Assembly: GCA_037176705.1 (NCBI GenBank)
Contig: CM073885.1
Coordinates: 221,290,290 to 221,354,289 of the forward strand
DNA from: Molossus alvarezi
Lineage: Eukaryota; Chordata; Mammalia; Chiroptera; Molossidae
DNA: 64,000 nucleotides
Direction of reading: 5' to 3'
The notes beneath the pieces were generated by a model. That model ran no database searches. It saw nothing but the letters and a program-made list of their open reading frames with translations, and was not told where the DNA came from. The translations under genes and the position numbers were made by a program. Numbering within the stretch: the stretch's first letter is position 1; the number at the start of each line of letters is the position of its first letter. Of this stretch, positions 46,501-54,029 are shown in pieces.

Positions 46501-49500
46501 CAGGTACTCTGCCAAGTCTGAAAAGGTTGTGAGAGTTAAATTGTTCTTGTCTAAAATATAGGAAATGTATTAATGTTAATTATTATCTTGAGTAAATTGG
46601 TGTTCTTTCCTTATTTGTTTTTATTAATAATACTATTGTCATATCTGTTACTTCCATCTCATTAAGAAGTGGTAATTTGAGTTTCTCTTTTGAACAGTGT
46701 ATTGAAAATGTTTCCCGGCAGAACTGCCCAATATGTTTGGAGGTAAGGTTAGAGTATTTTTTGCTTTGGAAATATCCCTTCTTGAATTTAAAATATTTGG
46801 CTGTTTATAGTGTCTTCATGTAAGCAGTAACATTTATTTCTTTTCACAGGACATTCACACATCTCGTGTTGTTGCTCATGTCTTGCCATGTGGACATCTT
46901 TTACATAGGTAAAGTAACTTTGGTTTCTTTTCTCAAAAATGTTTGAATTAGTGGAAATATTTTTTGTTTTACTAAAATAATGTTTTTGTTTTTTTTTCCC
47001 CCAGAACGTGTTATGAAGAAATGTTGAAAGAGTGAGTGGGATTTAAAAATGTTACAATTGTAAGATGTCTGGGTTTTTTGTTTTCTTCTTTTTCATTGCT
47101 ATTAGCATGTTGGGCATGGTGCATATTTATCTTCAGATAGGTAGGGGAAATGAGTAGTGTTAAACTGGGCAAAGCATCTTGGAGGATAAGGACTACATTT
47201 TTGTCCTCATGTTTCTGTTATGCCTTATCTCATCCTACAAACTGAGACAGACACCTCTGATTTTCTAGCTACACTCATTAGGGAGCATCGTCTCTGTCAG
47301 AGGCAGTCATAGCTTTGTAAAAATGCTGAGGCGTGTTGTTCAAAATTTTGTTAAGTCATATTGGCTCAGTAATGACCTGCAAAGAAAGCTTATCTAAACA
47401 AGATTACCTAAAGCTGAGACTTTATTTTGGGGGAAGGATGTTAAATTGAGATAAGAATAGTTAGGAAAGAGGAGACCGTGCAAAATGTATATTTTAGTCC
47501 TGCAAATTGATGAGCAGAAGTTTCAATTTATAATAGCCAGATAGAAGGAAACTTTTTCAGAATTTTAGGAAATAATATTTGAATAAATTTTAAGGAATAT
47601 ATGTCTTCTTTACTTGAATATATTCAGATATTGAAGTTATTTAGCTAAAAAGCTTAATTGATTTTAAAAATATATTTAATATAGTCTGCAAAGACTGTGG
47701 ACTAATTTCTGCTCATTTAGAGGACTGAGAAAAAAGAGGTAGGTTCAAAAAATGCCGTATGAGTCCTGGCCAGTGTGGTGCAGTGGTTAGAGTGTTGGCC
47801 TTTGCACCAAAAGGTCACAGATTTGATTCCCGGTCAGGGGTACATACCTGGGTTGCAGGTTTGATCCCTGGCCCCAGTTGGGGTATGGAAGGGAGGCAAT
47901 CAGTTGATGTGTCTCTCACATTGATGTTTCTTTCTCTCTCTCCCTCTCCCTTATCCTCCCTCCCCCACTTCAGCTCTCCCTAAAAAAAAAAAAAAAAAAA
48001 AATCAATGGAAAAAATATCCTCAGGTGAGGAGTAACCAAAAAAAAAAAAAAGCCATATGATACAGAATTTCAGTGAAAATTTTTATAGTGTAAAAGTTTA
48101 CAGGTTTGTAACAGCTTGTCTTGAAATACAGAATAATGCTATCTTAGATAGTTTATGTACCAGGTAGCATTTATCTTGTATACCTGGGTTGATATGCTCC
48201 TAGTTTAATGTTTGGAAAATAACCTTCCTATCTTTTCTAGAGGCTACCGATGTCCTTTATGTATGCACTCTGCTGTAGATATGACAAGGTACTGGAGACA
48301 GCTGGATGATGAGGTAGCACAGACCCCTATGCCATCTGAATATCAGAACATGACTGTGGATGTGAGTAGAATTAATGCTGAAAACTTTTAAAGTCCCTTG
48401 TTGATGTTTCTGTTTATTTTTGTCCTTTTGATCAAATCTGTCTAAAAAATACTGCTTTGGGATAGATGGCAGTGTGATGATTAATGGGAAGGACGGACAA
48501 AATAATCTTTAAATTTTAGTTACATTGATCTTAAAAGACTAGGAAAAAAAGTTCTAAGAATACCGTTGTGCAATTCTTCCTAACACTAGGTGGCAGGCAC
48601 AAACTTTATTCTGAAATAGTTACACATTACTTACCAGAACCAGTAATGTAACTGAGTAGAGGTGAATTACTGGTTTGATGTTTTATTTTAAATTGTTTTA
48701 TTTTCAATTTATGTCAAGCAAACATATTTTCTGATTTTTGAAGATCACGTTTTGTTTTTTTATTTTTTCCTTTATTGATTTTAGAGAGAGAAGAAATGAG
48801 GAGAGAGAGATAGAAACATCGATGAGAGAGAACATCGATTGGCCGCCTCCTGCATGCTCCCCACTGGAGTTGAGCCCACAGCCTGGGCATGTGCCCTGAC
48901 TGGGAATCGAACTGGCTACCTTTTGGTGCATGGGTCGATGCTCAACCACTGAGCCACACCGGCCTGACACGTTTTGGTTTTTAATGTTTATTACCCTTGC
49001 TTATTCTTTTAAAATTTGAGCTTATTAGCCTGTAACCTAAAATATAAGAAGTATTTCTGTGCCTTTTTTGCCTTATAGAGAATAATAATCTTTTCTTCAT
49101 TAATTAGATTTGATGCTGTCTATTCTCGGCATAGTATATTGAATTACAGATCAGAATTAGAATTCTAGATAGCTTTCTGGTGCATTAGTAATTTTTGGAC
49201 ATCTAAATTTTCTAAACATCATCAGTTTAGTTTAGCTACTTCTACACAAAAGGACTAGAACCACTTATAAAAGACAAATAAAAAAATTTTTTTGTTTTAA
49301 TCACACTGGGGCATTTTATAATTCATGTGGATAATTGAATTGTTGGTAAGGTCAGTGATCACTTTTGGAATGCTAACTCATAATTGTGATGTTTCACTAG
49401 AGGCCACACTGTGCCATGTCCCACATAGATGATTTTTTAAAAATAACAGCTTTAATAAGATATCATTCACATACCATACAACTCATTAATTTAAAGTTTA

Positions 49501-50602
49501 CAATTTAGTGCTTTTTAGTATATTCTTGGAGTTGTACAAACATCATCAACATGAATTTTAGAATATTTTTGTCACTCCAAAAAGAAACCCTGTACCCATT
49601 AGCAGTCATTCCTCAATTTACTAACTCCAGGCAACTACTATTCTCTATAGTTAGATCATATTCATAAGAGAATTATTTTCCAAATTATAATTTAGAGTAA
49701 ATTTGGAAGTTTTCTCCTTAATATGGTGTGACTTTTCTAAAGCTAATGCTTTTCTCACATAGTATTGATCAATTTTCAGGTTAACACCTTTTTTGTTTTT
49801 CAGGATCTTAGTACTAGAAAAGATTAATTCCTAAGTGGCATCTTATTGGCATTTTAAGGATGAGCCAAAAGCTTCTCTTTGTTCAATTTTAGAAACTACT
49901 TTTGAACTTTAATTCATTCCTGAGGTATAGAAGACTAGGTATTTAATATATGAAACTTAAAGAAGAAGAAGCAGAGGGTCCATTGTCCAGGAAAATGTGG
50001 TGCTGAAGACCTTTACCATAAATGACCCAGTTTCAAGTTTCCGCAGTTAAAACTGGCCCCACTAGCACTTTCACATACGTATTCCCCCTGACTCTTTAAA
50101 ATCCTCTGATTATAAGCCATTGAGGAGTTTGTGCTTTTGAACAATAGCTTTCCCATTCTCTTTGCATAGTGCTAGCAATAAAGCGACTCTAATTTCTCCA
50201 CTGCAAAAACAAAACAAAATTTTATACTAGTACTATTTATGCTACTTGGGAGCTATTTTAAAATAGTCTTCTTGGCTCAAATCTACATTTTCATTTTCTG
50301 AATTCAAAGTAGCCTCTTAGAGTTTGCAGGAACAAAAAATGTGTATTTTTACTTATGGAAATGGTTAGACTCATAGATATGTGTCTTCAATATAATTTTT
50401 GAGGAATTGTTTTGAGCAATGCCACTTTATAAAGTTTAATGTACTTAATTTGAATTTATCTCTTCACTTTTAGATTCTCTGCAATGATTGCAATGGGAGA
50501 TCTACAGTCCAGTTCCATATATTAGGCATGAAGTGTAATATCTGTGAATCCTACAATACTGCTCAAGCTGGAGGTTGTAGAATTTCACTAGATCAGCAAT
50601 GA
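22204..50602 (+). CDS. RCHY1: RCHY1 (PIRH2), RING and CHY zinc finger E3 ubiquitin ligase (nine exons, complete)
   Basis: The coding exons are 22204-22293, 26230-26349, 26599-26714, 44798-44876, 46698-46742, 46850-46908, 47005-47031, 48241-48361 and 50474-50602. They give 261 codons plus TGA, the usual mammalian length. Domains: CHY zinc finger from C20/H22 with C27, C33, C34, C40, C43 and H44 (about 13-80), CTCHY zinc finger (about 82-144), RING-H2 at 145-186 (C145, C148, C164, H166, H169, C172, C183, C186), and a zinc ribbon with C222, C225, C240 and C243. The protein is a RING E3 ligase known to ubiquitinate p53 and other cell-cycle and damage-response proteins in nucleus and cytosol, and is itself a p53 target. 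All introns are GT-AG and the frame is unbroken. The N-terminal 19 residues differ most from the human sequence that I recall. No p53 element was identified. Confidence 0.98.
23876..23989 (+). mobile_element. Short tRNA-only SINE with (AAAC)n tail
   Basis: The tRNA-like head 'CCCTGGCCGGTTTGGCTCAG' has an A box (TGGCTCAGTGG) and a B-box-like 'GGGTTCTGTTCC'. It stops at 'CTAGGGGCACGTAC' and passes straight to A and AAAC repeats. CAAAAAGGTAGACAG occurs at 23861-23875 and 23990-24004 as target-site duplication. Confidence 0.93.
24520..25190 (+). pseudogene. Decayed hAT (Charlie-like) DNA transposon with transposase remnant
   Basis: The stretch from 'GGAAAAGCTCTTGTGCAATT' through 'GGTTATTTAGTCTTGGGTAT', 'GGAAGTTTTCTCAAAAAGGA' and 'ATTTTGGAAAACTTGTCTTA' follows the C-terminal half of a hAT transposase of the Charlie/Zaphod group as I recall it. 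Translated pieces such as 'KVKFWKTCL' survive between stops and frameshifts. Ends are approximate and the exact family is not certain. Confidence 0.65.
25246..25346 (+). mobile_element. Short tRNA-only SINE with C/A tail
   Basis: The head 'GCCCTGGCCAATTTGGCTCA' ends at 'CTAGGGGCATGTAC', then a run of C and a run of A. AAAAAGACT occurs at 25237-25245 and 25347-25355. It has the same 3' boundary as the copies at 23876 and 32048. Confidence 0.9.
26230..26349 (+). CDS. RCHY1: RCHY1 coding exon 2 (CHY zinc finger)
   Basis: The acceptor is GGCATTAG and the donor is CAT|GTAAGA, phase 0 on both sides. It encodes residues 31-70, from '[15 protein letters not shown]' to 'CINCEKIQH', with most zinc ligands of the CHY finger. 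Confidence 0.98.
26599..26714 (+). CDS. RCHY1: RCHY1 coding exon 3 (CTCHY zinc finger)
   Basis: The acceptor is TTTTTTAG and the donor is GTAG|GTACTG. It encodes residues 71-108 plus two bases of an arginine codon. '[20 protein letters not shown]' and 'YHCEYCGIC' carry paired cysteines of the CTCHY finger. Confidence 0.98.
27236..27484 (+). mobile_element. Ves-type SINE, full length, plus orientation
   Basis: The head 'GCCTTGGCCAGTTTGGCTCA', box-B-like 'GGGTTCGATTCTGG' and 3' end 'TATCCTTGGATGAGAATTAA' are present. It is flanked by near-identical AAAAATATC(C/T)(T/G)GAA repeats. Confidence 0.93.
27700..28960 (-). mobile_element. Probable old L1 sequence, minus orientation, interrupted by a SINE
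   Basis: The T-rich plus strand around 28480-28960 resembles the antisense of old L1 5' or HAL1-type sequence ('TTTTATTGAATTTGATAAAG', 'TAGTCCATTTATTAATATAA'). No frame is preserved. Assignment and limits are uncertain. Confidence 0.45.
28203..28470 (-). mobile_element. Ves-type SINE with perfect target-site duplication
   Basis: AGAGTTTTATGTTTTT occurs at 28187-28202 and 28471-28486. A long (GA)n run makes the sense CT tract. The copy is full length and little diverged. Confidence 0.96.
28961..29312 (-). mobile_element. L1 3' end (L1MA-like), minus orientation
   Basis: The plus strand reads 'TTACAGTTGACCTGCAATAC', 'CTATGCTGTACTTTACATCC' and 'GTTCTCTGTATCTCTGAGTC', which is the antisense of a typical L1MA 3' UTR. 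It stops at 'TTTTTTTAGATCA', where the sequence jumps to an L1 ORF1 part. Confidence 0.85.
29313..31910 (-). mobile_element. L1 5' half (ORF1 and 5' UTR), minus orientation, decayed
   Basis: The antisense of L1 ORF1 runs over about 29340-30240. Minus-strand frames such as 29345-29545 and 29960-30196 ('[19 protein letters not shown]', heptad-like '[19 protein letters not shown]') are its coiled-coil part. A G+C-richer 5' UTR-like part follows to about 31910, split by a SINE at 31291-31543. Stops and frameshifts are frequent. Confidence 0.8.
31291..31543 (-). mobile_element. Ves-type SINE inside L1 5' UTR
   Basis: Minus-orientation copy with 'TTCTCACCTGAGGACATTTT' and the head complement 'AAACCGGCCAGGGC'. 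Near-identical C(G/A)TGCTG(G)TTTTT sequences flank it. Confidence 0.93.
32048..32149 (-). mobile_element. Short tRNA-only SINE, minus orientation
   Basis: On the minus strand it reads from 'GCCCTGGCCAGTTGGCTCCG' to 'CTAGGGGCATGTAC', then an AAAATAAATAAA tail. CTGGGTGTAGA occurs at 32037-32047 and 32150-32160. Third copy with the same 3' boundary. Confidence 0.92.
32238..32510 (+). mobile_element. Ves-type SINE, plus orientation, with target-site duplication
   Basis: GTCACCTATCAG occurs at 32226-32237 and 32511-32522. The middle is a long (CT)n tract, then an A-run and 'ATATCCTTGGGTAAGGATTA'. Confidence 0.95.
33721..34344. other. RCHY1 intron 3 sequence, nothing recognised
   Basis: AT-rich sequence between two L1 blocks. 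It may be further L1 antisense too diverged to name. The open frame 33810-34034 has no recognised domain. Confidence 0.3.
35118..35334 (-). mobile_element. Ves-type SINE with long (GA)n, minus orientation
   Basis: It begins 'TTATCCTCACTGGAGGATAT' and has about 17 GA units at 35159-35192. Its head complement 'ACCCAGCTAGG' is diverged. First of three same-orientation SINEs in this L1. Confidence 0.88.
35362..35613 (-). mobile_element. Ves-type SINE, minus orientation
   Basis: It begins 'TTGTTAATCTTCACCTGAGG' and ends at 'CCAAACTAACCAGGGC'. Second of three in a row. Confidence 0.9.
35734..35991 (-). mobile_element. Ves-type SINE with target-site duplication
   Basis: CCCTTTCCATT occurs at 35723-35733 and 35992-36002, and it is L1 sequence interrupted by the SINE. 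The copy is full length and close to the consensus of this window. Confidence 0.95.
36203..36216. repeat. Target-site duplication, left copy, of the young L1
   Basis: TTGAGTTTATTCTT here and at 42464-42477 are identical. The uninterrupted sequence is seen inside the young L1 itself near 37583, where it runs on as in the older L1. Confidence 0.95.
36217..36370 (-). repeat. Distal (second) L1 3' end
   Basis: On the minus strand it ends 'TACTTTCAACAATAAATACA' with a T-run and a short AAATAA. The same unit stands alone at 20356-20530. A (CT)n tract at 36368-36387 separates it from the proximal 3' end. Confidence 0.85.
36415..36600 (-). repeat. Proximal (first) L1 3' end
   Basis: On the minus strand it ends 'AGGAGAAACATCTGTAACTA'. 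The same unit is the 3' terminus of the inserted fragment at 14280-14445, where a poly(A) follows directly. Confidence 0.85.
36560..40443 (-). pseudogene. L1 ORF2 (endonuclease and reverse transcriptase), broken
   Basis: The start '[18 protein letters not shown]' at 40443 and '[10 protein letters not shown]' are the apurinic-type endonuclease N-terminus. Further fragments lie at 40022-40360 ('LVNIYAPN'), 38500-38853 ('[12 protein letters not shown]') and 38201-38497, which includes '[14 protein letters not shown]' and the reverse-transcriptase active-site form FADD. The C-terminal region is at 36848-38013. At least several frameshifts and stops separate these pieces. It encoded the target-primed reverse transcription enzyme of the element. 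Confidence 0.92.
40535..41444 (-). pseudogene. L1 ORF1 (RNA-binding protein), broken
   Basis: The N-terminal frame 41235-41444 starts '[18 protein letters not shown]' and has heptad-like '[18 protein letters not shown]'. A later frame at 40730-40942 contains '[18 protein letters not shown]', matching the RRM/C-terminal part of L1 ORF1p. The frame is lost between them. ORF1p coats the L1 RNA. Confidence 0.88.
41448..42463 (-). promoter_or_regulatory. L1 5' UTR with internal promoter region
   Basis: G+C-rich, with scattered CpG, unlike the rest of the intron. On the minus strand it starts 'GGCAGAATGTTGGCAGAG'. Long open frames, for example 198 codons at 41549-42145 on the plus strand, are due to its base composition. 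It contains tandem units at 41645-41900. Promoter activity is inferred from the position. Confidence 0.8.
41645..41900 (-). repeat. About 54-bp tandem units in the L1 5' UTR
   Basis: On the plus strand CAGGCCT starts occur at 41699, 41752, 41806 and 41860, spaced 53, 54 and 54 bases. Each is followed by CTGG/ATGG and later 'GTGGGCAGCT' or its variant. A more diverged unit starts near 41645. Confidence 0.8.
42464..42477. repeat. Target-site duplication, right copy, of the young L1
   Basis: TTGAGTTTATTCTT, identical to 36203-36216. Confidence 0.95.
42478..44215 (-). mobile_element. Older L1, continuation (ORF2 reverse-transcriptase part), minus orientation
   Basis: It continues 'GTGTATGGTGTAAGTTGATG', which is the base-by-base continuation of 36202. 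It is homologous to 37590-39350 of the young L1 with many substitutions and indels. No long frame remains. It ends near 44215 ('CTTTTCAAAGATAG'). Confidence 0.92.
44499..44727 (+). mobile_element. MER5-type hAT (Charlie) non-autonomous DNA transposon
   Basis: The order 'GTGGTTTTCAACCAGGGATG', 'AGTGTCTGGGGACATTTTTG', 'GATGCTACTAAACATCCTAT' and 'TTATCTGGCCCAAAATGTCA' follows MER5A. It lies just upstream of RCHY1 exon 4. Confidence 0.9.
44798..44876 (+). CDS. RCHY1: RCHY1 coding exon 4
   Basis: The acceptor is TTTTTTGTAG and the donor is CACAAG|GTATCA. The first base completes R109. It encodes '[18 protein letters not shown]' and on to K135. It finishes the CTCHY finger. Confidence 0.98.
45186..45416 (+). 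mobile_element. Ves-type SINE with poly(G) and target-site duplication
   Basis: ATGCATAGTATAG occurs at 45173-45185 and 45417-45429. It is the 'CACCAAGAG' subfamily and contains an unusual run of about 17 G at about 45291-45307 between head and CT tail. Confidence 0.94.
46140..46340 (+). repeat. MIR SINE, plus orientation
   Basis: 'AGCTTCTCTAGGCCTCAAGT', 'CTCATCTATAAAATAGGG' and 'GTTGTGAGAATTAATTAGGC' follow the MIR core. A second weak MIR-like trace lies at about 46400-46480. Confidence 0.7.
46698..46742 (+). CDS. RCHY1: RCHY1 coding exon 5 (start of RING)
   Basis: Only 45 bases, phase 0 at both ends: [15 protein letters not shown], residues 136-150. It holds the first RING cysteine pair, C145 and C148. 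The donor is GAG|GTAAGG. Confidence 0.98.
46850..46908 (+). CDS. RCHY1: RCHY1 coding exon 6 (RING)
   Basis: 59 bases encoding residues 151-169 plus part of R170, including 'VLPCGHLLH' with C164, H166 and H169. The acceptor is TTTTCACAG and the donor is ATAG|GTAAAG. Confidence 0.98.
47005..47031 (+). CDS. RCHY1: RCHY1 coding exon 7 (27-base microexon, RING)
   Basis: A 27-base exon after a T/C-rich tract and CCCCCAG, with donor GTGAGT. It encodes TCYEEMLK with split codons at both ends (R170 and E179) and carries the RING ligand C172. Skipping would keep the frame but remove that ligand. Confidence 0.97.
47763..48049 (+). mobile_element. Ves-type SINE, plus orientation
   Basis: The head 'GTCCTGGCCAGTGTGGTGCA' is followed by 'CACCAAAAGGTCACAG', a CT tract, an A-run and 'ATATCCTCAGGTGAGGAGTA'. 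Near-identical GCC(G/A)TATGA sequences flank it. Confidence 0.92.
48241..48361 (+). CDS. RCHY1: RCHY1 coding exon 8 (end of RING)
   Basis: The acceptor is TTTTCTAG and the donor is GAT|GTGAGT. The first base completes E179, then '[20 protein letters not shown]' with C183 and C186, through residue 219. Confidence 0.98.
48761..48967 (-). mobile_element. Ves-type SINE, minus orientation
   Basis: It has 'CTTTATTGATTTTAGAGAG' at the tail side and head complement 'GAGCCACACCGGCCTGAC'. CACGTTTTG(T/G)TTTTT on each side looks like the duplicated target. Confidence 0.9.
49440..49665 (-). mobile_element. Old L1 3' fragment, minus orientation
   Basis: The plus strand reads 'AATAAGATATCATTCACATA', 'GTTTACAATTTAGTGCTTTT' and 'CCCTGTACCCATTAGCAGTC', the antisense of an L1M 3' UTR. 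Confidence 0.8.
49666..50473 (+). other. RCHY1: RCHY1 last intron sequence, nothing recognised
   Basis: No nameable repeat or gene. A 3' splice acceptor TTTTAG closes it at 50473. Confidence 0.4.
50474..50602 (+). CDS. RCHY1: RCHY1 last coding exon (zinc ribbon, stop)
   Basis: It encodes residues 220-261: '[10 protein letters not shown]' and 'GMKCNICE' supply C222, C225, C240 and C243 of the C-terminal zinc ribbon. It ends '[11 protein letters not shown]' and TGA. From memory, the human protein has R at the position of C254 and K at N241, so this bat has an extra cysteine near the C-terminus. Confidence 0.98.
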   Translation: MLCNDCNGRSTVQFHILGMKCNICESYNTAQAGGCRISLDQQ

Positions 50603-51145
50603 CCAGCCTAATACTGCACTGGAAAACTCAGCATTTTCTGATAGAAAAAGGCTATCCTTAGTATCCTATTGTCATAATGTGTCAGAATCTATGCATTAGA
50701 GTGGTGTTTTGTACTAGTGTCACAGCATAAAGTCATATTGCAAATAGTTAAGGATTCAGGGTCTCTTTATGGAATTATCATAGCTCTATATTTAATGAAA
50801 GTCACTGCACTTGTGTTTTGATAGAAAATTCCTTTAGTGTCAGTTGTTTGGAAGCCGATGATGTTTGCCGCTGAAATTCATATCTGTAGAAGTATGTCAT
50901 ACTTTCATGGAGGTTTGCTTTAAGTGGCACTATGCACGCAGAATTCATTTCTAGTTTGACAGAACTGTAATAATTCTAAGTATTATTCTTGACTTTTAAG
51001 GGCTGTACTATAATAAGAATATGTTCTATCTTATTGTTAAAATCTAATTCCATATGCTTTAGAAACTATTTCTGACAGTCCTTTGGATCTTGTAAATGTG
51101 AATTTTGACATAATAACTGCTAATAAAATTATATTGAAACAGTTT
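50603..51145 (+). other. RCHY1: RCHY1 3' UTR
   Basis: Repeat-free sequence after the stop codon, ending about 20 bases after the first good AATAAA. A longer form cannot be excluded. Confidence 0.75.
51122..51127 (+). terminator. RCHY1: RCHY1 poly(A) signal
   Basis: AATAAA in 'GCTAATAAAATTATATTG', followed by a T-rich stretch within 30 bases. It is 520 bases past the stop codon and is the first canonical hexamer there. Confidence 0.75.
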
Positions 51146-51534
51146 TTTATAGAAAGTTTTTTCCAAGACTATCTGTTTTTGGCTCAATTAGGGCAGATTA
51201 TACTGCCCTAATTATAATGTAAAAGAAATATTCTTTTCTTTCTTTGTTTTTTCTTTGCGGTATTCTTTCATAAGAGTAGTTGGGAAAAATGTAAATTAAT
51301 AGAACTCTTCTAAGCCTTAAGACAACCATTAACATTGACAATAATTTTGTTTTGGTTACCCACAATTATTTCTTTAAAGAATAACTCGGTAAGTATTTAG
51401 TGAGCTACTACTTTGTGCTGGGTATGGTTCTAGATGCTGTAGAGAGAAAAAAAAACAGTATAGACAAAGTCCCTGCCCTTATTATGGTACATTCTAGTAT
51501 TTCTCATACTTGACAGGCTTCTTCTTTGTTTTTT

Positions 51535-51745
51535 TTTTTTTAATTCTCATCTGAGGATATTTTTCCACTGGAAGAGAGAGAGACATTGATGTGAGAGAGA
51601 GACATTGGTTGGTTGCCTCCTGCACGACTCCAACCAGGGCCAGGGATTGAACTCACAACTTAGGTACGTGTCCTTGACAGGGATATGAACACACGACTCT
51701 GTCTGCAGGCCAATGCTCTAATCACTGAGCAAAACTGGTCAGGGC
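51535..51745 (-). mobile_element. Ves-type SINE, minus orientation
   Basis: It begins 'TTCTCATCTGAGGATATTTT' and ends 'GAGCAAAACTGGTCAGGGC'. CTTC(T/C)TTGTTTT flanks it on both sides. Confidence 0.92.
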
Positions 51746-52525
51746 TTCCTTGTTTTGTTTGTTTTTATGTATGCAGTGGTTGTCTTTGTTGTAAGTGGGT
51801 GGATTCTTTCTTCCTTAAATGCTTGAAAGTAGATAGATGAGTAGAAAGAGCACAGAATATTCCTGCTAAGATCTCTGATTTTATAATACTTTTTAAAAAC
51901 TTATGTAGTAGAATTAAATATACCTCTTAATTCAGGAACAATGAACCCAACAATGCTTGATGATCCTGAACTTTTGCAGTATTATCTCAGTATCCAACTT
52001 AGCCTGTTTCTAAAAAGCTTCAGGTTAGGAAGTAAAATATGTACTTATCAGTCAACACCTATTACATTTCTAACTTTGAGTTGAATGTTCTGTGAATAAG
52101 GAAGACAGTGATCCTAACATTTCTGGTACATTTATTTCTTTTGTTGAAATTACCTGGATAAAGGCAGCAGTATTGATTTCCAGTTTTGGGCCCAGATCTT
52201 CTCTGTTCTCTTGCCTTCCTGTCCTACATATTCTGCTCTTCTGTGATCTCTCCCTTCACCTGTTTCCTTGGCCTGGACAGAGCAGCAGTGCTGACTTTGA
52301 TTTGGGGGAAGGAATGGGATATCTTTCTAGTGTTACCACTCGGTATACAGATAAGGCAAGACTAGTTTTCTAGTTGTAATACTTTTTGTTTCTGTTATCC
52401 TGCTAAACTAGTTAAATCCTGTTACTGCTTTTAATCATAATCACTGGATCTTTAAGTTGGAATGAATATATAACAAAGTTTTGTGTTTTGAGAATCTGTG
52501 TGCCATGCTTTTGCATTAGCATTAA
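51746..52525. other. Intergenic sequence, nothing firm
   Basis: No gene recognised. The open frame 52092-52373 (plus) lacks any known domain. Confidence 0.35.
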
Positions 52526-52529
52526 TCAT

Positions 52530-52690
52530 TAGAATAATTCTGTAGGGTAGGTATTGTCTTCATTTTATAGATGAGAAAGCTGAGGTTCAGAGGTTACATG
52601 ATATGCTCAAGTAAATGATGTACTAAATGTTGGAGCTGGGAATCAGTTCCAGGCATATGACCACAAACCAGTATACCACCCTGCCTTTGA
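52530..52690 (-). repeat. MIR SINE, minus orientation
   Basis: 'CATTTTATAGATGAGAAAGC', 'TGAGGTTCAGAGGTTACATG' and 'GTTGGAGCTGGGAATCAGTT' are the reverse complement of a MIR core. Confidence 0.8.
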
Positions 52691-53098
52691 CTCAAACTTT
52701 TATTTTGCTAAAGTACCCCTGATAGCTAAGTCATCTATTATGGAGGAGCTCATGATTTGATTTTAATTCAAAATATGATTACTTATACCTTCAACTCAGG
52801 ATCCAAATTTGTCCAACATAATGCAAAATTAGTATGTAATGTCTTGTTTATGATATCCAGTCATGTACTTGAAGCAGTTTTCAAATGCCCTTGAAGTCTA
52901 GACTGTAGTACCCAGGTTTCTTCAAGGATTTTTTCATTACATATCAATCCAGTGCTTAAAATTCTTTAACAGTTCTTATTCACAATCACAAGTTCCTCAG
53001 CATTTAGTACGTATTAACGTAAAATGGAAAGTCTTAACTTTTTTTTGTAACTTTTTCTCATTCAAAAGTATATTGTAGGAAATATGTAAGAAGAAGGT

Positions 53099-53309
53099 TG
53101 CTCTGGTTGGGTGGTTCCGTTGGTTTTTGCGTTGTCCTATACAGCAAAGGGTTGCTGGTTTGATTCCCAGCCAGGGCATGTGCCTAGGTCACAAGTTTGA
53201 GCCCCAGTCAGGGCATGTAGGGGAGGCAACTGACCAGTGTACCTCTCTCTCTCTCCCCTCACCCATTTCTCTCTAAAGTCAATAAAAAAATATTCTTTGG
53301 TGAGGGTTA
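53099..53309 (+). mobile_element. Ves-type SINE, plus orientation
   Basis: It has 'GCTCTGGTTGGGTGGTTCCG', then 'ACAGCAAAGGGTTGCTGGTT', 'GGGCATGTGCCTAGGTCACA', CT tract and 'AATAAAAAAATATTCTTTGG'. AGAAGG flanks both sides. Confidence 0.88.
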
Positions 53310-54029
53310 AAAAAAGAAGGTAAATCTTATCTTCCAGAGATAACTACTGTTAACATTTTAAAGATAACTTTATTCTTTTCTTTTCCTGCTCATAGAGACT
53401 TTTAAAAAGCTTACAGGAATATAAGCCTAGTCTGGTTTTAGGAGTGGTAGAATTGTCTGTCCCTGAAATAAGGAACAGCAGACTTGTTCCTTAATAAGGT
53501 TGCCCTGCCACATAATTTGTTTCTTAGTGAACTTATTTTAAAAACCAGCAACTCAACATGTTTATGAATTTCTTGGTGCAAAGAAGCTCATTGGCCCCTT
53601 TTATCATTAAAGAAGTGTGGGTAGGTTATTTTTTTTTATCTCCTGTGATTTCTGGAGTCTTCATAACCAGTTATGGAGCTCTGTAGGATACTAACTTTAG
53701 CTCATGTTTGAAGTAGTAGTATGTTTATGGAGTCATAGATTTTTAAATCAATCTTTTTTTTTTCTTTTTACTAAAACTTATTTGCATATTGCATACATGT
53801 TTAATTTTCTTTTAATTTAAAAAAATTTTGGTCATGAATCAAAATGAATGTGAGCACTAAGGAGTCAACATCCTTATAAGTGCTAGGCACTTAATAGGTG
53901 TTCAGTAGTGAGTAAATTAATTTGAAATGAATTAATTTGAAGTGGTGGTGCCATTTCTTTAAATAATCATCTCTAAGTTCTCTTTAAAAATTCACTGTTT
54001 GCATTCTGTTCACTGAATTTATTTCTTCC
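53310..54029. other. Intergenic sequence, nothing recognised
   Basis: AT-rich, no gene or nameable repeat. Confidence 0.35.
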
